64,000 nucleotides of DNA from Gloeomargaritales cyanobacterium VI4D9 (GCA_927797885.1 OV696605.1:2579157-2643156), one strand, 5' to 3'; numbered from the stretch's first letter, positions 1-9,041 are shown. Program-made: numbers and translations. The notes: generated by a model not told the origin, from the letters alone.

Positions 1-1197
1 GTGTAACCCACAGGCATCCTGCACCGCCTGGAGCAACCCCGCCGTCTCAAACCGTGCCCCGTGGACGTTAGCCGCATCCGTAAAGCCGTCCGTGTAATAC
101 ACCAACACATCTCCAGGCGCAAGGGTCACGGTGCCGTTTTCATACTGACTTTGGGGTTCCAGACCGATGAGCATCCCGGGGGTGTCCAACTGAAGTATTT
201 GCTGGGAGGCACATTGCCAGAACAGAGGCGGGTTGTGGGCGGCATTACAAAAGGTCAAGTTGCGGGTCACCGGGTCATATTCGGAATAAAACAGGCTCAC
301 AAAGCGGTGGGAATTGGTTAAATCTTCGTACATCACCTGGTTCAGGTGGCTGAGAATGTCCGCCGGTGAATTGCCCCGCAAGACTTCCGAGCGCAACATC
401 CCCCGGGTCATGGTCATGATCAGCCCGGCGGGTACTCCTTTGCCCATCACATCCCCGATCACAATCGCCCAGCGTTGCCCCCCCGCCACCGGGATAAAGT
501 CGTAATAGTCGCCGCCCACCCACTGCGCCGTGAAATAACGGGACTCCAACTGCAACCCCGGAATCTGGGGATGGGTTTCCGGTAGAAGGTGCTTTTGAAT
601 TTCTGCCCCCAGCTTTAATTCCCGATCCAGCCGTTCCCGTTCCCGCAGTGCCAGCCGCAACTGCTCCTGCTCAATCGCCACCGCCGTCTGATCCGCCACC
701 AAATTTAACAACTGCCTGCGGGCATCCGTATTCAGTAAACCAGGGCGGTCACTCAACACCACCAGCCATCCCTGCTCCTGTCCCGCCACAATCACCGCCG
801 TCCCCAGCACCTCCACCGACAAGATGGTAGGCAGTTCCGCCTCAACTCGAGTAAACAACGCCCGGGCTGACCCGGCGGGTAACTGTCGCACATAGTCCGC
901 CAACGGCTCCCGCACCTGCACATCCCATTCCTCCCGGTGGGAGTGAAACTGCGCCAGGGTCAAACGACGATCCTTCTCCTGCCACAGCAACAGTGCCGCC
1001 CCCTCCCCATCACACACCCGGGTGGCAATCACCGGAATCAGTTGTAAAAACTGGTTCAAATTGTGCAAATTCCGCAGGGCTGACCCCAGATAGCTCAGCA
1101 ATTCCTGCACCTTGCGATGCTCCCGCTGGGAACGCGCCACCAATTCCTTGAGGGTGAGGACTCCTGCCAAAGTCGGAGTCGAGGGCTGATCCGCCAT
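1..1197 (-). CDS. GAF domain SpoIIE/RsbU-type PP2C protein phosphatase (3' part missing)
   Basis: The gene enters from the left edge, so the C-terminus is cut off; 399 codons are visible from an ATG at 1197. Residues about 25-170 look like a GAF sensor domain. Residues about 205 onward are a SpoIIE-type phosphatase, with the metal-binding stretches VGGDYYDFI and GDVMGKGVPAG. Proteins of this family dephosphorylate anti-sigma antagonist or STAS proteins in partner-switching cascades; that role is inferred from family membership. No STAS or kinase partner is visible next to it. I see no signal peptide or membrane segment, so it is probably cytosolic. Confidence 0.85.
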   Translation of the reverse strand, partial: MADQPSTPTLAGVLTLKELVARSQREHRKVQELLSYLGSALRNLHNLNQFLQLIPVIATRVCDGEGAALLLWQEKDRRLTLAQFHSHREEWDVQVREPLADYVRQLPAGSARALFTRVEAELPTILSVEVLGTAVIVAGQEQGWLVVLSDRPGLLNTDARRQLLNLVADQTAVAIEQEQLRLALRERERLDRELKLGAEIQKHLLPETHPQIPGLQLESRYFTAQWVGGDYYDFIPVAGGQRWAIVIGDVMGKGVPAGLIMTMTRGMLRSEVLRGNSPADILSHLNQVMYEDLTNSHRFVSLFYSEYDPVTRNLTFCNAAHNPPLFWQCASQQILQLDTPGMLIGLEPQSQYENGTVTLAPGDVLVYYTDGFTDAANVHGARFETAGLLQAVQDACGLH

Positions 1198-1733
1198 GCC
1201 CGCTCTATCCTGCCGAAATGTAATGCGCTATTTTAACACTCGAACCCACCATGTCAAGTGCCCCATCCCCTAGGACGTTCGTACCCTCCCTGCGGACACT
1301 AATCCCGACAATCGCCAGCCCTGCTGGCCATTCGTTGCGCCCATAGCCAAGGCCATTGGCACAGAATGTGGGCAAAGTGTTCATTATTTATAATGTGTGG
1401 CGATCCCCACAATTGCTCAGGGATAAGTGCCGCAGTTTTGGTTCCCATGATGTGCAGGGGTTGACCCCAAATCTTCCCCAAACTCAGAGCCACCTGCCAT
1501 AGTCTTGGATGCTCATTATCGCCCTCAATCCCCACCTCGGTTATGACTGGGTTGCCCCAGTTGCCCCCAAAGCCGATCAGGAACCCAAAAACCGGCGACA
1601 AGCTGGTGTGGAATTGGGCGATTTTACGGTGACGGAATTTCACCCCTGGGTGCAACCCAATCCGATGACCCCACCCCACCCCAGCCGGGACAATTTCCAG
1701 GGATAATAAGACCACCTTTCCTACCCATTGACC
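1198..1733. other. long spacer without a recognisable gene
   Basis: About 540 bases separate the phosphatase gene from ilvN. I find no tRNA, no known small RNA signature and no copy of the A, B or C repeats. A 65-codon plus-strand frame (1509-1706) and a 147-codon minus-strand frame (1299-1742) are open but match no family I know and lack ribosome binding sites. The ilvN promoter probably lies here. A decayed gene or an unrecognised small RNA is possible. Confidence 0.4.
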
Positions 1734-2252
1734 ATGAAACACACCCTTTCCGTCCTAGTGGAAGATGAAGCTGGGGTTTTGACCCGAATTGCCGGATTAT
1801 TTGCCCGCCGGGGATTTAATATTGAGAGCCTCGCCGTTGGCCCCGCTGAACAGACCGGTATCTCCCGGATCACCATGGTTGTCCCCGGGGATGAACGGGA
1901 AATCGAACAACTCACCAAACAACTCTATAAACTGATCCACGTCCTCAAGGTTCAAGACATTACCCATGTGCCCTGCGTGGAGCGGGAATTGATGTTGATC
2001 AAGGTCAATGCCACCCCCCTGACCCGGCGGGAAATCATCGAAATTGCCCAGGTATTTCGAGCCAGAGTGGTGGACTTGGCGGAAGATTCCCTCACCGTAG
2101 AGGTGACCGGTGACCCAGGGAAAATGGTAGCGATTGTACAAATGTTGCAGAAATTCGGTATTCGGGAGATAGCTCGCACCGGTAAAATTGCCCTGGTACG
2201 GGAGTCGGGCGTGAACACCGAATATCTCAAAACCTTAGTCACTCGTGGGTGA
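1734..2252 (+). CDS. ilvN: acetolactate synthase small (regulatory) subunit
   Basis: This 172-residue protein is the regulatory subunit of acetohydroxyacid synthase, which condenses two pyruvates, or pyruvate with 2-oxobutyrate, in valine, leucine and isoleucine synthesis. The N-terminal ACT domain (residues 1-75) shows the typical start [16 protein letters not shown] and the RGFNIESL motif. The C-terminal half contains [10 protein letters not shown] and an ending [11 protein letters not shown] that are usual for IlvN. In this family valine binds the ACT domain for feedback inhibition. A TTG lies two codons upstream, but ATG at 1734 gives the standard N-terminus. The large subunit is not adjacent. 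Length is normal. Confidence 0.95.
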   Translation: MKHTLSVLVEDEAGVLTRIAGLFARRGFNIESLAVGPAEQTGISRITMVVPGDEREIEQLTKQLYKLIHVLKVQDITHVPCVERELMLIKVNATPLTRREIIEIAQVFRARVVDLAEDSLTVEVTGDPGKMVAIVQMLQKFGIREIARTGKIALVRESGVNTEYLKTLVTRG

Positions 2253-2409
2253 TGACATGGTCTGGGCAGATTCCCCCCAGCGGATTGGGGTGATTTCCCC
2301 CCAAATTCCCCTAAAATTTTCTGCAAATTGACCAAAAAATTCTTTGCAGCCCTAGGAGGATAAAACCAACTCTGCTATGCTAGGAATTGATCAATTTCTA
2401 GGAAACAAT

Positions 2410-2811
2410 ATGACTGAAACCACTTTGGAATTACCCAAGGAGCCACTCACGGGAAAAGCCCTGCTGAAAAAGGTGGATGAATTGCGTCATCTCACCCGCC
2501 GGGAGAAGGCCAAATACTGTGGTTACTACCGGGTCAAGGGGGATAAGATACGGATTAACGTATCCGACTTCATGGATGCGGTTTTGCTCGCCAAAGGTGT
2601 GGCAATTGATAATGCCCGGGATGGACGGGGTCGGGAACCTACCTATCGGGTGAGTGTGCATCGCAACGGGCAAATTGTGATCGGTGCCGCCTACACCCAA
2701 AAAATGGGTTTAAAGCCGGGGGATGAGTTTGAAATCAAGCCCGGTTATAAGCATATCCACCTGACCCAAGTGGAGCGTTCTTTGAATGGGGTTGTCCCCA
2801 GCGAAGACTAA
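2410..2811 (+). CDS. cyAbrB-type AbrB family transcriptional regulator
   Basis: The 133-residue product matches the cyanobacterial AbrB-like (cyAbrB) family, abundant DNA-binding proteins that modulate carbon and nitrogen genes. The AbrB/SpoVT-like fold sits in the C-terminal half (about residues 78-120, with VHRNGQIVIG and MGLKPGDEFEIK), which is the cyanobacterial arrangement. The N-terminal half is charged and includes HLTRREKAKYCGYYR. ATG at 2410 has AGGAA 7 bases upstream; an in-frame ATG at 2377 is less convincing. Its 3' end abuts or slightly overlaps pdxA, depending on the pdxA start. Which of the two usual cyAbrB paralogues this is cannot be decided from the sequence alone. Confidence 0.88.
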   Translation: MTETTLELPKEPLTGKALLKKVDELRHLTRREKAKYCGYYRVKGDKIRINVSDFMDAVLLAKGVAIDNARDGRGREPTYRVSVHRNGQIVIGAAYTQKMGLKPGDEFEIKPGYKHIHLTQVERSLNGVVPSED

Positions 2812-2863
2812 TAGACACTCGCCCGAATTTTGGGCACTTTTGGCATCACTCCTACCCTTTTTT

Positions 2864-3856
2864 GTGACCATCACCCTGACCTTGGGTGACCCAGCGGGGA
2901 TTGGGTCGGAAATCATCCTCCGGGCATTCTCAAGCTATCGCCCCCGTTGGCCGGTACGGGTGGTGGGTTCTGTTGCGGTGCTGGTAGCGACCTACGAACG
3001 TCTGCGGGGGTTGGGACAGGCGGTGGCGGATCCGGCGGCGCTGGATGTGGTGGATGTGCCCACCCCAGAGCCGGTGCAACCGGGGCAACCCTCGGTGCTG
3101 ACCGGGGCGTTGAGTGTCCAATATCTGCAAACTGCCCTGGCGTTGGGCTGTCAGGCGTTGGTCACTGCCCCGGTTGCCAAAGCCTATTGGCAGAAAGCGG
3201 GGTATGCCTTCCCAGGGCAGACGGAATTTTTGGCGCAGGCAGTCGGGGCGCACCCAACCGCTATGGCTTTTTTTGCCCGCTCCCCCCATACGGGTTGGGT
3301 ACTCAGAACCGTACTGGCGACCACCCACATTCCCCTGGCGCAGGTGCCGTCTTGTATCACCCCGGCTTTGCTGACGGCAAAATTAACCCTACTGGTGGCA
3401 AGTTTACGGCAGGATTTCGGACTAGAACGGCTCCGGATTGCCCTGGCGGGTCTGAACCCCCACAGTGGGGAGCAGGGGCATTTGGGCAGGGAAGAGCAGG
3501 ATATTTTAAAACCCTGGATGCAGTCCATGCGGGCGCAGTTTCCCCAGGTGGAGTTGCAAGGGCCGGTGCCCCCGGATACCCTGTGGGTCGCCCCTGCCCA
3601 AGCCTGGTGGCATCGGGATGTCCCTTCCCCCTGGGATGCCTGCATCGCCCTTTACCACGACCAGGGGTTAATTCCGGTGAAAGCTTTAGCCTTTGACCAG
3701 GCCGTGAACACCACCCTAGGGTTGCCCTTTGTACGCACATCCCCGGATCACGGCACCGCCTTTGACATTGCTGGCCAGGGCAAAGCCAACCCCACCAGCT
3801 TCATTAGTGCGTGGCAATGGGCGGAATGGCTCTGGGAACGGCGGTTTGGGGCTTAA
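2864..3856 (+). CDS. pdxA: 4-hydroxythreonine-4-phosphate dehydrogenase PdxA
   Basis: PdxA oxidises 4-phosphohydroxy-L-threonine in the DXP-dependent route to pyridoxal phosphate. Family marks: TLGDPAGIGSE at the N-terminus, TAPVAK, LNPHSGEQG and YHDQGLIPVK with metal-binding histidines, and SPDHGTAFDIAG near the end. The frame is open from 2786, which would overlap cyAbrB by 26 bases. I prefer the GTG at 2864, which gives a 330-residue protein with the usual N-terminus; no clear ribosome binding site supports either start. The enzyme is a cytosolic homodimer. No other pyridoxine gene is nearby. Confidence 0.92.
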   Translation: MTITLTLGDPAGIGSEIILRAFSSYRPRWPVRVVGSVAVLVATYERLRGLGQAVADPAALDVVDVPTPEPVQPGQPSVLTGALSVQYLQTALALGCQALVTAPVAKAYWQKAGYAFPGQTEFLAQAVGAHPTAMAFFARSPHTGWVLRTVLATTHIPLAQVPSCITPALLTAKLTLLVASLRQDFGLERLRIALAGLNPHSGEQGHLGREEQDILKPWMQSMRAQFPQVELQGPVPPDTLWVAPAQAWWHRDVPSPWDACIALYHDQGLIPVKALAFDQAVNTTLGLPFVRTSPDHGTAFDIAGQGKANPTSFISAWQWAEWLWERRFGA

Positions 3857-4182
3857 ACTTCCGCAGGAGTAGCCGGTTGGCGCACCAGGTTGGCTAACTC
3901 TTGTAGTTGGGCAATGGCTTCTGCCCCTTCCAGCTTCATCAACTCCCGGTCATCCCGCATTTCCGTCCAGGTAATGCCATAGTCGGACACCAGAAAGCGA
4001 ATCAGGTGCCCTTCCCCCAAGCTGACCATAAACGAAGCACTGTTCATCGCCGGGCCACAGGTGTAGCAGGAAGCCAGCCGCCCCTGCCGTTCTAACACCG
4101 TGGCGAGGGCTTGGAGATTCATCACCAAGTCCCGGACAAATTCCCGATGCTGACTGGCCAAACGAATAAACACAGCAATCAC
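3853..4182 (-). CDS. DUF1815 family protein
   Basis: A 109-residue protein of the cyanobacterial DUF1815 family, function unknown. The stretch HREFVRDLVMNLQALATVLE followed by ASCYTCGPAMNSASFMVSLG and DYGITWTEMRDDRELMKLEG is strongly conserved in the family as I remember it. The start is a GTG at 4182; a second GTG at 4173 would begin at FIRLASQHR and fits the family length slightly better. The gene converges on pdxA and overlaps its end by 4 bases. No signal peptide. Two cysteines in a CYTC arrangement could bind metal or be redox active, which is only speculation. Confidence 0.8.
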   Translation of the reverse strand: MIAVFIRLASQHREFVRDLVMNLQALATVLERQGRLASCYTCGPAMNSASFMVSLGEGHLIRFLVSDYGITWTEMRDDRELMKLEGAEAIAQLQELANLVRQPATPAEV

Positions 4183-4424
4183 TCCGGGCTGATTTTTTTT
4201 AATCTTAGCTTAAAAGTTTGCCAAATGACGACTGGACAACCCATGACCCCGGTGTTACCGATGTTTTCCGGGTGCCTACGCCGGTCAAAAATTCGCTGAT
4301 TTCGTACTGATTTCATACCGCTACAGCTAAAAAGGCTCCTGGGAACGGGCTACACCTTAGCATTCAGGGAATGTTACTCTCCCCTTGCAAAAGGTCTATT
4401 TTTTTCAAAAGGGAAATTCTCTTC

Positions 4425-4522
4425 TATAGCAATCCTATTTGATTAACGAACACAAATTTCCCAGAACCAAGGACGGGGGCGGTGCCCCGGTGACCCCTTT
4501 TTCTAAATTGAATTAGGATTTT
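4425..4522. repeat. family A inverted-repeat element, copy A1
   Basis: Begins TATAGCAATCCTATTTGATT and contains the family core GACGGGGGCGGTGCCC followed by GTGACCCC. The right terminal repeat is degraded (AATTAGGATTTT). It is nearly identical over its left 70 bases to copy A7 at 27166. Confidence 0.75.
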
Positions 4523-4528
4523 CATTTA

Positions 4529-4640
4529 AGGGCAGCTCTATTTATTGCCAGCACTGGAAGATTATTTCGCTAAAACGTTCATATTATCAAGAACCATAGA
4601 CGGGGGCTACGCCCCTGCGACCTATTTTTAGAGGTGCCCT
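4529..4640. repeat. family C inverted-repeat element, copy C0
   Basis: Flanked by AGGGCAGCTCTAT and TTAGAGGTGCCCT. The interior shares CACTGGAAGATT, GCTAAAACG and GGGGGCTAC with the copy at 35431 read on the other strand. It lies 6 bases from copy A1, so this 470-base spacer is essentially two stacked repeats plus about 240 bases (4183-4424) where I see nothing. Confidence 0.7.
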
Positions 4641-4655
4641 TAATTTTATTATTTA

Positions 4656-5636
4656 TTATCCTTTATTTTGTTGCCCCACAGTGATAACGACATTGCCTTT
4701 TTTTCCTCCTTGTTCAACATACCGGTGCGCCTCGGCAGTCTGCTCTAATGGGTAATATCTATCGATGACCGACCTGATTTTCCCCGCCTCAATTAACTCT
4801 TTGAGGAATAGCAAATCCTCTTGACGTTCGATTGCTACCCCACCCATGACTTGCTTACGGCTGGTCATGGACGTCCACAGCCCCCGCAGGATTGGCAAGA
4901 GATTAATATGAACTGCCCTCAGATAACGTCCATCCGGTTTCAGAGACTTTAGACAACCTGCAAATGGGCTTTTACCGCTGGTGTCAAAAATAATATCGTA
5001 GGTCTTACCATTTTGAGTAAAATCCTCTTGCATATAGTCAATGACGCTATCGGCTCCCAGAGATTTCACCAAGTCCAATTTCGCTGTGCGACATACCCCC
5101 GTTACCTGTGCCCCAAAAAACTTGGCAAGCTGGACGGCAGCCATCCCCAATGCCCCAGAAGCCCCATAAATCAAAATCTCCTGCCCCCTCTGAATCTTGC
5201 CCTTGTCTCTGAGGAAAAATAGGGAAGTTGTTGCCCCGAAAGGAATAGCCGCCGCTTCCTCATAGGTCATATTGTTCGGTTTGATGGCAACCGCACCTGT
5301 TTCCGGCAAACAAATGTATTCCGCATTGGCACCAAGACCAATTCCGGCACCGGCAAAGACCGGATCACCTACTTTGAATTGTTTAACATTTTTGCCAACC
5401 GCTTCAATTGTTCCGGCTAGTTCCGACCCCAAAATGGTATTGTTTTTAGGCCTGGGGAAACCGTAGAAAAATCGTACCGGAAATGGGTCAGCTTTGCGGA
5501 TGCGTAGGTCTGCTGAGGTGACGGTTGTCGCATATATTTTAATCAGTATTTCATTGGCTTTCGGCGTTGGCTTCTCTACTTCTTGCAGTTGCATCACCTC
5601 AGGAGAACCATACTCTGTACATACGATTGCTTTCAT
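4656..5636 (-). CDS. zinc-free MDR family NAD(P)-dependent oxidoreductase
   Basis: A 326-residue medium-chain dehydrogenase/reductase of the quinone-oxidoreductase-like branch. The N-terminal GroES-like fold (residues 1-125) carries [18 protein letters not shown]. The Rossmann fold follows with [16 protein letters not shown] as the cofactor loop. The cysteine and histidine ligands of zinc alcohol dehydrogenases are absent, so hydride transfer to alkenals, enones or quinones is the likely chemistry; the substrate is unknown. Codon use is more AT-rich than that of the flanking genes and the gene stands alone between repeats, which suggests acquisition by transfer (inference). ATG at 5636 is followed by a normal [10 protein letters not shown] start. 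Confidence 0.85.
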   Translation of the reverse strand: MKAIVCTEYGSPEVMQLQEVEKPTPKANEILIKIYATTVTSADLRIRKADPFPVRFFYGFPRPKNNTILGSELAGTIEAVGKNVKQFKVGDPVFAGAGIGLGANAEYICLPETGAVAIKPNNMTYEEAAAIPFGATTSLFFLRDKGKIQRGQEILIYGASGALGMAAVQLAKFFGAQVTGVCRTAKLDLVKSLGADSVIDYMQEDFTQNGKTYDIIFDTSGKSPFAGCLKSLKPDGRYLRAVHINLLPILRGLWTSMTSRKQVMGGVAIERQEDLLFLKELIEAGKIRSVIDRYYPLEQTAEAHRYVEQGGKKGNVVITVGQQNKG

Positions 5637-5721
5637 TAATCTTCCTTACAGATAGATAGTTTTATCAATTGCAATTGACGCCACCGAACGGGTCAGATCA
5701 GAAGCAATCGCCTAAAGTGCG

Positions 5722-6291
5722 TTACCAACCCAAAATGGTCGGGGGTGTGCCCTTGATGTCAGCGGGAGGGGTCAGTGCCGCCCGGGTTTCCACCGCAAAG
5801 GTAGCCATGCTCATCCCCCCAAACCCATAACCGAGGGTGCTGGTACGCAGACGGATGGTTTCCCCCTCAAACCAAAGCCGTTCCTGGGAGCGTAGGGTTT
5901 CATATTCCGTGATTAAAGTCATGGCACCCGTTTCGTCCATCTCGTAGGAACCGGCTACCGGGCTTTTCTCCGCATAACCGACCTCCCGCAGGAGTTTCCC
6001 CGTCCGCTCACCCGTGGGGATGAGAACCATCACTGTACTGCCGTTTTGCTGTTCCCCTTCCTTGTCCCAACCCATCACCCCCTGCCAGGTCACCCGGGAC
6101 GCTCCATGCGCCTGCTCCCAGGAATATTGGTACAATGCACAGACGGCATCCACGCCCGGATCATCCAAGGGCAGGGAGGTGACCGAAATGAGCGAGCGAC
6201 CCATTTCCGTTTGCCGAAAGGCGAGATGATGGGTCACCCGTTGGGAATGCCATTGACCTGCACTGCGGGCAAAAAAATCCTTGGCATCCAT
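5722..6291 (-). CDS. cpcS: phycobiliprotein lyase, CpcS-III (Ycf58-like) type
   Basis: The 189-residue protein belongs to the CpcS/CpeS lipocalin-like lyases that attach phycocyanobilin to Cys-84-type sites of phycobiliproteins. Landmarks: FFARSAGQWHSQRVTHHLAF at the N-terminus, GKLLREVGYAEKSPVAGSYE in the middle, LTLITEYETL and RLWFEGETIRLRTSTLGYGF. As remembered, these match the Thermosynechococcus CpcS-III protein closely. Type assignment is by that resemblance. The protein is cytosolic and acts before phycobilisome assembly. No phycobilisome structural gene is visible in the window, so the lyase is encoded apart from its substrates. Confidence 0.88.
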   Translation of the reverse strand: MDAKDFFARSAGQWHSQRVTHHLAFRQTEMGRSLISVTSLPLDDPGVDAVCALYQYSWEQAHGASRVTWQGVMGWDKEGEQQNGSTVMVLIPTGERTGKLLREVGYAEKSPVAGSYEMDETGAMTLITEYETLRSQERLWFEGETIRLRTSTLGYGFGGMSMATFAVETRAALTPPADIKGTPPTILGW

Positions 6292-6333
6292 CGGGGATGA
6301 ACAAATAGCAACTTTTTTATCTTAACAGGGGAA

Positions 6334-6444
6334 TTAGGCGATTTCGTCCTTTTCGATGTAAACGAACAGAAATGCCATCGCCACTGCCGGTAACACCAAA
6401 CCCACCAGGGGCACCAAAATACTCGGGAGAAACGCCGCCGCCAT
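6334..6444 (-). CDS. psaI: photosystem I reaction centre subunit VIII PsaI
   Basis: This very small gene encodes 36 residues. After a short head (MAAAF) comes the membrane helix with [20 protein letters not shown] and a tail [11 protein letters not shown]. PsaI is a single-helix thylakoid protein that helps hold PsaL and the trimer contact of photosystem I. The pattern [17 protein letters not shown] is closer to plastid PsaI than to the ASYLPW forms of many cyanobacteria. ATG at 6444 has GGAG 8 bases upstream. PsaL is not adjacent. Confidence 0.85.
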   Translation of the reverse strand: MAAAFLPSILVPLVGLVLPAVAMAFLFVYIEKDEIA

Positions 6445-6474
6445 AATTCACTCCAAAAGATGAGAATTCTCTAG

Positions 6475-7095
6475 TTACTCTAAAACATCCGGTTCACCGC
6501 TTCCACGCCTGTGTAATCTTTTGTTATGGTCTGGAGCTTGCCGTACCGCCTGAGCGAGTAACCGCCGATATTCCCGGTCGCTGATGGGATAGGCCCCAAA
6601 GCGGGCCAGATGGGGGTTCATCAACTGGGCATCAAACAACTGAAATTCCTGCTGGCGCAGATGTTGTACCAGGGTCACCAAGGCGACTTTGGAGGCATCC
6701 GTCACCCGATGGAACATAGATTCGCCGATAAAGGCTTTGCCGATGACGATGCCCAAAATACCCCCCGCCAAGACCCCATCCTGCCAGGTTTCCCAACTGT
6801 GGGCATGACCGGCGCGGTGCAATTCTTTGTATAGATGTTGTAATTCTTCGGAAATCCAGGTTTCCTGGCGGTCGGCGCAACCGGCCACCACCCCCGCAAA
6901 GTCCTGGTTCAGGCGCACGGTGAACTGTCGGAATTTACGCCGGAGGGAACGGGGGCAATGGAAACGGTCATCGAGGGGGATCAAGGCTCGTTCACGACTC
7001 CGGTACCAGCGCAAGGAGCCGGTCTGCTGATCCGCCATCAGGAAATAGCCCTGACGGTAGCCCCGCAGGATCAAATCCAGGTCAAAGTCGGTCAT
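6475..7095 (-). CDS. aat: leucyl/phenylalanyl-tRNA-protein transferase
   Basis: Aat transfers leucine or phenylalanine from charged tRNA to N-terminal Arg or Lys of proteins, marking them for ClpS-ClpAP degradation. The 206-residue protein begins with [15 protein letters not shown] and has the [12 protein letters not shown] segment, GHAHSWETW, and [18 protein letters not shown] typical of the GNAT-like fold. [20 protein letters not shown] near the C-terminus is also characteristic. Length is typical for cyanobacterial members. ATG at 7095. It lies 30 bases upstream of psaI on the same strand, so the two may be cotranscribed. Confidence 0.93.
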   Translation of the reverse strand: MTDFDLDLILRGYRQGYFLMADQQTGSLRWYRSRERALIPLDDRFHCPRSLRRKFRQFTVRLNQDFAGVVAGCADRQETWISEELQHLYKELHRAGHAHSWETWQDGVLAGGILGIVIGKAFIGESMFHRVTDASKVALVTLVQHLRQQEFQLFDAQLMNPHLARFGAYPISDREYRRLLAQAVRQAPDHNKRLHRRGSGEPDVLE

Positions 7096-7143
7096 AGACT
7101 GCGTTCCGTTAGGTTACATTAGGGATAAATTTCTGGCAGAGCG

Positions 7144-7530
7144 ATGCCCCAGTACCTGATTATTTACGATGGCCAGTGCAACCTGTGTAGTACGGGTGTG
7201 CAGGCGGTTCATGCCCTGGATCAAGGCCGTTTATTTACCTACCTACCGATGCAGGATGAAACGGCGTTAGCCGCCTGGGGCATTACCCCCGACACCTGCG
7301 CCCAAGGGATGATGGTGATTGACATGAATGAACCTGACCAGTGTTGGCAGGGCAGTGCCGCCGTGGAACAGTTGGTGAGTTTACTGCCGGGGTTGGCACC
7401 CTGGGTGGACACCTACCGGAGCATGGGCGGTCTGAAATCCCTGGGGGACGCCTGCTATGCTCAAATCCGGGATCATCGCTACGAATGGTTCGGAGCCCGG
7501 GCAGAGGTTTATCGGGTGATGAACCCCTGA
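7144..7530 (+). CDS. DCC family thiol-disulfide oxidoreductase-like protein (DUF393)
   Basis: A 128-residue protein with the DUF393 hallmark YDGQCNLC close to the N-terminus, a thioredoxin-like CxxC variant. Family members are predicted to have thiol redox activity, but few have been tested. The rest has the usual YLPMQDETA, a central SAAVEQLVSLLPGL and a short C-terminal helix. There is no signal peptide. ATG at 7144; the stop overlaps the coaBC start by one base (TGATG), so the two are probably translationally coupled. A functional link to coenzyme A synthesis is not established. Confidence 0.8.
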   Translation: MPQYLIIYDGQCNLCSTGVQAVHALDQGRLFTYLPMQDETALAAWGITPDTCAQGMMVIDMNEPDQCWQGSAAVEQLVSLLPGLAPWVDTYRSMGGLKSLGDACYAQIRDHRYEWFGARAEVYRVMNP

Positions 7531-8756
7531 TGGGTCGGATTTTGGTGGGGATTGGCGGGGGCATTGCCGCCTATAAAATCTGTGAGTTGATTTCCCGGTG
7601 GGTGCAGGAAAACCATCAGGTGCGGGTGATTTTGACGCAGATGGCGGAGCGGTTTATCACCCCCCTGACCGTCAGCACCCTGAGCCGCCAGCATGCTTAC
7701 ACGGACGGGGATTTTTGGCAGGTCACGGGACGACCCCTGCACATCGAATTGGGACAATGGGCAGAGGTGATCCTGGTTGCCCCCCTGACGGCGGATTTAC
7801 TGGCGAAAATTGCCCACGGACAAGCGGATGACCTGCTCACCAATACCCTTTTGGCCAGTACCGCCCCCGTCCTGGTTGCTCCGGCGATGAATACCACCAT
7901 GTGGCAGAAACAATCAGTTCAAGATAATTACCAAAAAATCCAATCTTGGGCGCAATTTCACAGTGTGGGTATCCGGTCGGGGCTGTTGGCCTGTGATGCG
8001 GTGGGGCCGGGGCGCATGGCTCAGCCGGAGGAAATTCATCCCTGGGTGCATTCGCTCCTCATCACCGGCGGCAAGAGGGATTTGGCGGGCTATAAAATCC
8101 TGGTCACAGCGGGGGGAACCCGAGAATATCTTGACCCGGTGCGGTTTTTAGGCAATCCGGCCACGGGAGCGATGGGGCTGGCTCTGGCTCAGGCGGCCAA
8201 CCATCGGGGCGCTGAAGTGACGTTGATCCACGCTCCCGTGGGGGGGTCTCTGCCAGCGTTAGACCGGGTGGTGGCGGTGACTAGCGGGGCAGAAATGTAC
8301 CAGGCGGTGGTGGATGCCTTTCCTACCCAGGACTGGTGTTTGATGGCGGCGGCGGTGGGGGATGTGCAACCCCGGCACTACCACCCGGAAAAACTCCCCA
8401 AGCGGGATTTGCCGGACTGTTTACCCTTGCAACCGGTGCCGGATATTTTGCAGGCGTTGGGCACCAGTAAACAACCCCACCAATTGCTGGTCGGGTTCGC
8501 CGCCCAAACCGGAGACATCACCTCCCCCGCCTGGGAAAAGTTACGGCATAAAAACCTGGATGCCATCGTTGCCAACCCAGTGGACGAACCGGGAGCAGGT
8601 TTTGGGAGCGCCACCAACCGGGGCGTTTGGCTGGATCGGCTGGGGCAATGGCGGGATTTGCCCCTCGTGCCGAAATTAACCCTGGCGCACCAGATTCTCG
8701 ATGCGTGCCGGGATTTCTATGCTTCCGTCTCGTCTCCCTCGTCAGTGGGTGGGTAG
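7530..8756 (+). CDS. coaBC: bifunctional phosphopantothenoylcysteine decarboxylase / phosphopantothenate-cysteine ligase
   Basis: CoaBC makes 4'-phosphopantetheine in two steps: CoaB joins cysteine to 4'-phosphopantothenate, and the flavin-dependent CoaC part decarboxylates the product. The CoaC domain (residues 1-170) shows GIGGGIAAYK, the APAMNTTMW substrate motif and LLACDAVGPGRM. The CoaB domain (about 190-400) has VTAGGTREYLDPVRFLGN, AAAVGDVQP, KLPK and NPVDEPGAGFGSATN. The 408-residue length is normal. The frame extends upstream, but ATG at 7530 fits the family and overlaps the preceding stop. The last 40 bases overlap rpmF on the other strand. The panD and coaX genes of the same pathway lie elsewhere in the window. 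Confidence 0.95.
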   Translation: MGRILVGIGGGIAAYKICELISRWVQENHQVRVILTQMAERFITPLTVSTLSRQHAYTDGDFWQVTGRPLHIELGQWAEVILVAPLTADLLAKIAHGQADDLLTNTLLASTAPVLVAPAMNTTMWQKQSVQDNYQKIQSWAQFHSVGIRSGLLACDAVGPGRMAQPEEIHPWVHSLLITGGKRDLAGYKILVTAGGTREYLDPVRFLGNPATGAMGLALAQAANHRGAEVTLIHAPVGGSLPALDRVVAVTSGAEMYQAVVDAFPTQDWCLMAAAVGDVQPRHYHPEKLPKRDLPDCLPLQPVPDILQALGTSKQPHQLLVGFAAQTGDITSPAWEKLRHKNLDAIVANPVDEPGAGFGSATNRGVWLDRLGQWRDLPLVPKLTLAHQILDACRDFYASVSSPSSVGG

Positions 8757-8896
8757 TAGAAACTGCGGGAACGACCGGTCAGGATCGACTTAGCTAGGGA
8801 CAGAGCTTTGCGGGCAGAAAAGAGAGCCTCCCGCTTCCAAACCGCTTTGCGCCGACTACTGCGAGCCTTGGACGTTTTCTTCTTAGGAACGGCCAT
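8717..8896 (-). CDS. rpmF: 50S ribosomal protein L32
   Basis: A 59-residue basic protein beginning MAVPKKKTSKARSSRRKAVW, with ALSLAKSILTGRSRSFYYP towards the end, as in cyanobacterial L32. The zinc-binding cysteines found in some L32 proteins are absent, also usual in cyanobacteria. The acidic C-terminal tail (TDEGDETEA) is encoded on the strand opposite the coaBC 3' end, giving a 40-base convergent overlap. ATG at 8896. No other ribosomal gene is nearby. Confidence 0.92.
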   Translation of the reverse strand: MAVPKKKTSKARSSRRKAVWKREALFSARKALSLAKSILTGRSRSFYYPPTDEGDETEA

Positions 8897-9041
8897 GGGG
8901 GTATTTAATAGACAGTATTCTCCATCTTACCATCCATCCGTACCTGGGCTAAACCCAGCAGTCGAGCAACCTCCACCACTGGGATGGATTATCAAGAAAC
9001 CTGGGTCTAAAACCCCGCAGAATTATACGACGGCTTTGTGC

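Noticed and set aside
1299-1742. 147-codon minus-strand frame upstream of ilvN
   Set aside because: No ribosome binding site, overlap with the ilvN start, and no recognisable motif.
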